Assembly (NCBI GenBank): GCA_013365325.1
Contig: JABVXV010000603.1
Location: 1 to 22,089, forward strand
DNA length: 22,089 nucleotides
Direction of reading: 5' to 3'
Source: Dipetalonema caudispina
Lineage: Eukaryota > Nematoda > Chromadorea > Rhabditida > Onchocercidae
A program made the position numbers and the translations under genes. The notes below the pieces were generated by a model. That model searched no databases. It was not told where the DNA came from and saw only the letters and a list, made by a program, of their open reading frames with translations. Shown one piece after another: positions 19,435 to 22,089 of the stretch; the stretch's first letter is position 1, and each line of letters begins with the position of its first letter.

Positions 19435-19834
19435 TAAATTTTCAATCATTTAAAAAAGAAAAAATGATATATATCATCCCTGTATATATTTTTTCTTTTT
19501 TTAAATAATTCAAAATTTATGACCTTTTCACGATCATAAATTTAGTCAATAATTTGAAGATTTGAATTCATATGCAACTGATTTATATTTCAATTCAATT
19601 CATTTGATTTCTACATTTTCCAAGAATTTTTTTCAAAAAAAAAGTCTAAATTTTGGTTTGTTCTGTTTATATATTAAAAAAAAAAAAATCTAATTTGAAA
19701 TTCTTTCAATGCCACACACTCATTCGAAACTTTTCAATGAATTTCCAGTAAGAAAAAAGAAAAAATTCAAATGAGAGCTAAAAATAATGCAACAAAATTG
19801 GTCAAACCTGATTAGTTTTAACAGATAACGATTG

Positions 19835-19857
19835 TAATAATGATAATAATAATAATG
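19835..19857. repeat. short imperfect TAA microsatellite
   Basis: TAATAATGATAATAATAATAA-type triplets, just past the stop of the minus-strand gene and so probably in its 3' UTR. A related TAA/TGA stretch lies at 20196-20237 in the last intron of that gene. Confidence 0.8.
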
Positions 19858-19901
19858 CTAGTAACAATTTGGGTAATAATAATAATGGCACGGGAAATTT
19901 T

Positions 19902-20002
19902 TCATGCCTTTAATTCACCTAAAACATCGATATTATCCGAGAATCGGGTATGTTTCGAATTAATTCGTCGTGGTGTACAATCGCTTTGGGGTACAATATT
20001 TT
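19902..20002 (-). CDS. minus-strand gene, last exon
   Basis: Follows TTTTGCAG and encodes ENIVPQSDCTPRRINSKHTR then FSDNIDVLGELKA and TGA (19904-19902), in the phase left by the tail exon. Another frame gives 27 codons to TAG, but it does not match the incoming phase. Confidence 0.6.
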
Positions 20003-21746
20003 CTGCAAAATGAAAACAAAAAAGTAAGAAAAAAAAAATAAATAAAATTTTAATGAATAACAAGTTAATATAGCCATATGTTACATATGTAAACGATTAA
20101 AGGAATTGCTTAATTAGATGATAGTATGAGCACAATTCTTAAAATAAAATTTAATTGAGCGCAATAGCTAATATTAAATGTATAGTGTTAACAACAATGA
20201 TAATAATAATCATGGTGATGATGATAATGATAATAATTTAGAAAAGTATTTCATTAGATAATGCAGATAGTCGTAGTCAAATAAATTGCAAATTATAGCT
20301 AGAATTTCAAATTAGACATCAAATTTCACAAATTCAAATATTTTCGTTCAAATGAACGAAGAGATGATGGAAATTTTTTCAAAATAAACTACTAATGGAT
20401 GGATCAAAACTAAATTAAATGATACTATAAGGGTAGAAATTAGTAAAATCTTTTGTATTTACTTTCGAAAAAACATTTGACACAAATATCACGAGATTGT
20501 TGATTATCAGAGAAAATACTACAGATGATTACTGGAACGATGAAAATGTAATACCTAAAGATTGAATTCATTCATTATTTAAATTTTTTTTTTCTTCTAT
20601 CATATTGTTATCATCTCATTTTTTCCCTCCCTCTCTCTCTTTCTCTATCTCTCTCTTTCGAAAGATCTTCTCTAAGATGCATATTTTATGATATTAAAAA
20701 GATTCAATACGGTCATTTCTGTTAATAATGTAAAGTGAACATAAAATATTTGAAGCTGAAAGAAAAAAGAAAAAGACATCGCAAATTTGAATTTTAATCC
20801 ATTTTATCCAAAAATTTAAATCTAACCTTTTTTACATTTTAATTCCTTGTCATTCATTAGAATCTGTTCAATTGTTGTTTGATTATTGTTATTCATTACT
20901 ATTATTAATTCACCATTTTCAGCAATATCATTCTCAGCTTTCGATTTAGTAAATTGTAATGCATTAGGAATTATTGATTGATCATTTTTGCTAATTTCAT
21001 CATTTGCGCAATTTGCTTCGATAAATGATATTGCGGTACTAAAACGTATCTTTTTGCTATCCTTTCGCATTATTATTCCATTTTTACAGGTAAGCTCTTT
21101 ATTATCGATTTCATTCGCATCTTTTGCATCAATTTTAGCTTTTTTCCTGAACATTTCCGGTACTTTACCTGTAAAAATTTTCAAGAAAACAAATAAAAAA
21201 ACAAAATGAATAAGCTTATTCTAAAAAACAAAAAAAAAAAAAAAGAAAAGAAAAATCCCTAAGAAAAAAGAAAAAATTTAATTTTATAGAAATATTTAAG
21301 AAAATGTTAAATTGTAAAAATTGTCTCATCGTTTTCTTTTTCTCTTTTTTTAATTAGTCCTACACAATCAATTGGTCCACTGATTATCATTTTCATGATC
21401 TTGAAGTGGGAAAAAAAAAGGGAAGAAGAAAGAAAATCACCGGAAATTAAGTACACATTTGAATTAATCTAATTCATTATTGATGAATGTCTTAAATTCA
21501 AAGTTACATTTGTTGTATGTATGATATAATAACGATTTTTTTTTATGTTAATTAATTAAGCTTAATTAAAAATAATACATGCTTATCATAATAGTAATAA
21601 AGAATTGTAAATGAGGCGTTAATATAGGTTAGCAATAATAGGTTATGATTTTTACCTCGGGATTCTTTTGGTCCACAAAAACAAACAGAAAGTAATAGAG
21701 CACATAATCCGAATGGTATCATTGCAATTGATAATGGTATTAAAAC
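19902..21746 (-). CDS. 3' part of an unrecognised membrane protein gene
   Basis: Model on the minus strand: complement(join(19902-20002,20827-21168,21656-21746)), 177 codons plus stop, with more exons expected beyond the right edge. Residues 1-24 of this fragment form one hydrophobic segment (VLIPLSIAMIPFGLCALLLS then VCFC), so a membrane helix is likely. It ends in cysteines and CGPKESR, a usual cytosolic-side pattern that could be palmitoylated. The remaining 150 residues are charged, Asn/Lys/Asp-rich and probably a disordered cytosolic tail. Phases agree at both joins (1 and 1). Donors are GTAAAA and GTTAGA, acceptors CTTTAG, TTTTTACAG and TTTTGCAG. I do not recognise the family. If the middle exon is not spliced at its end, it stops at TAG (20822-20824). 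Confidence 0.6.
20003..20826 (-). other. last intron of the minus-strand gene
   Basis: An 824-base intron with TAA/TGA triplets (20196-20237), a small perfect hairpin at 20343-20360 (TTCGTTCA, AA, TGAACGAA) and a CT-rich tract at 20625-20659. No extra exon could be supported. Confidence 0.5.
20625..20659. repeat. CT-rich microsatellite tract
   Basis: CCCTCCCTCTCTCTCTTTCT and on, an imperfect (CT)n run inside the last intron of the minus-strand gene. On the minus strand it reads as (GA)n, so it is not that intron's acceptor tract. Confidence 0.85.
20827..21168 (-). CDS. minus-strand gene, tail exon
   Basis: Begins after TTTTTACAG and encodes KVPEMFRKKAKIDAKDANEI and on to NDKELKCKK. The open frame has no ATG near its start, which fits an internal exon. 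The donor GTTAGA at 20826 has T at its third base, like some donors of the RabGAP gene. The content is Asn/Lys/Glu-rich with NNNN. Confidence 0.65.
21169..21655 (-). other. intron between membrane and tail exons
   Basis: Donor GTAAAA, acceptor TTTTTACAG on the minus strand. It holds poly-A runs near 21229-21245 and an 18-base palindrome, TTAATTAAGCTTAATTAA, at 21552-21569. AT-rich palindromes of this size are expected by chance more often than GC-rich ones, so no function is claimed. Confidence 0.5.
21656..21746 (-). CDS. minus-strand gene, exon with membrane segment
   Basis: Thirty codons plus one base between a CTTTAG acceptor and a CGAG/GTAAAA donor. An in-frame TAG sits immediately upstream, so the exon boundary, not an upstream start, must open this frame. 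The acceptor's pyrimidine tract is poor, so the boundary is the least sure part. Confidence 0.6.
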
Positions 21747-21880
21747 CTAAAGCTTTCACATTTTTTCTTTCGTCCACATGATTAACTTCAAATTCAATGT
21801 AAAAAAAAAAAAAAGAAAATTGGAAACTTAGTTGGATATTAACAAAGAAAGATTCGAAACTTGAATGTATTTATTCCAGG

Positions 21881-22089
<209 letters not shown>

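Larger units (their letters stand above)
18366..19901. other. convergent intergenic stretch, homopolymer-rich
   Basis: Lies between the 3' ends of two convergent genes. 18601-18940 is crowded with poly-T and poly-A runs; the rest is AT-rich with TAA-type triplets. No coding frame with splice signals was found. A minus-strand AATAAA at 19429-19434 would serve the right-hand gene. Confidence 0.65.

Noticed and set aside
20988..21209. Plus-strand hydrophobic frame with an apparent TTTTTACAG/GTAAGC at 21080-21095
   Set aside because: It lies opposite the minus-strand tail exon, whose phase-consistent joins explain the region better.

Overview
The window looks like nuclear DNA from a nematode, most likely a filarial or related spirurid worm. 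It is strongly AT-rich, full of homopolymer and TAA runs, and its genes have many short exons split by GT..AG introns of about 120-600 bases. Acceptors are of the nematode T-rich 'TTTTCAG/TTTTTAG' type, and one upstream acceptor fits spliced-leader trans-splicing. The phylum is inferred from this style; the genus cannot be read from the sequence.

Layout. 1-4258 is non-coding flank as far as I can see. 4259-about 18360 (+) is one large gene, reconstructed here as 17 coding exons (4319-16998; 948 codons plus stop, or 953 with a second donor in exon 13). Its product is a TBC-domain Rab GTPase-activating protein of the USP6NL/RN-tre family. Intron 2 is unusually long (5.6 kb); the whole catalytic domain lies between 10842 and 12695. 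The arginine-finger motif IxxDxxR and the glutamine-finger motif YxQ are both intact, and the long disordered tail keeps a PxxDY motif of the kind that binds the Eps8 SH3 domain.

18348-19901 is the convergent intergenic stretch, crowded with poly-T/poly-A runs. 19902-21746 (-) holds the last three exons of a second gene, convergent with the first. Its 5' part lies beyond the right edge. The visible part encodes one membrane segment followed by a charged tail of about 150 residues; I do not recognise the family. The window ends inside a (TAA)n repeat of about 200 bases in an intron of that gene.

How they act together: the two genes face each other and share no visible pathway. The first would control Rab5-type endocytic traffic and, through Eps8, growth-factor receptor and actin signalling, if it acts like its vertebrate relatives. 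I see no operon, mobile element with coding capacity, CRISPR array, rRNA or tRNA. The points most worth a second look are possible alternative exons: a phase-matched cluster in intron 2, and a 32-base exon in intron 16 that would replace the C-terminus with a membrane-anchor-like tail. The others are two perfect inverted repeats in intron 5 and the preserved PxxDY motif. I found nothing that amounts to a new multi-gene system.
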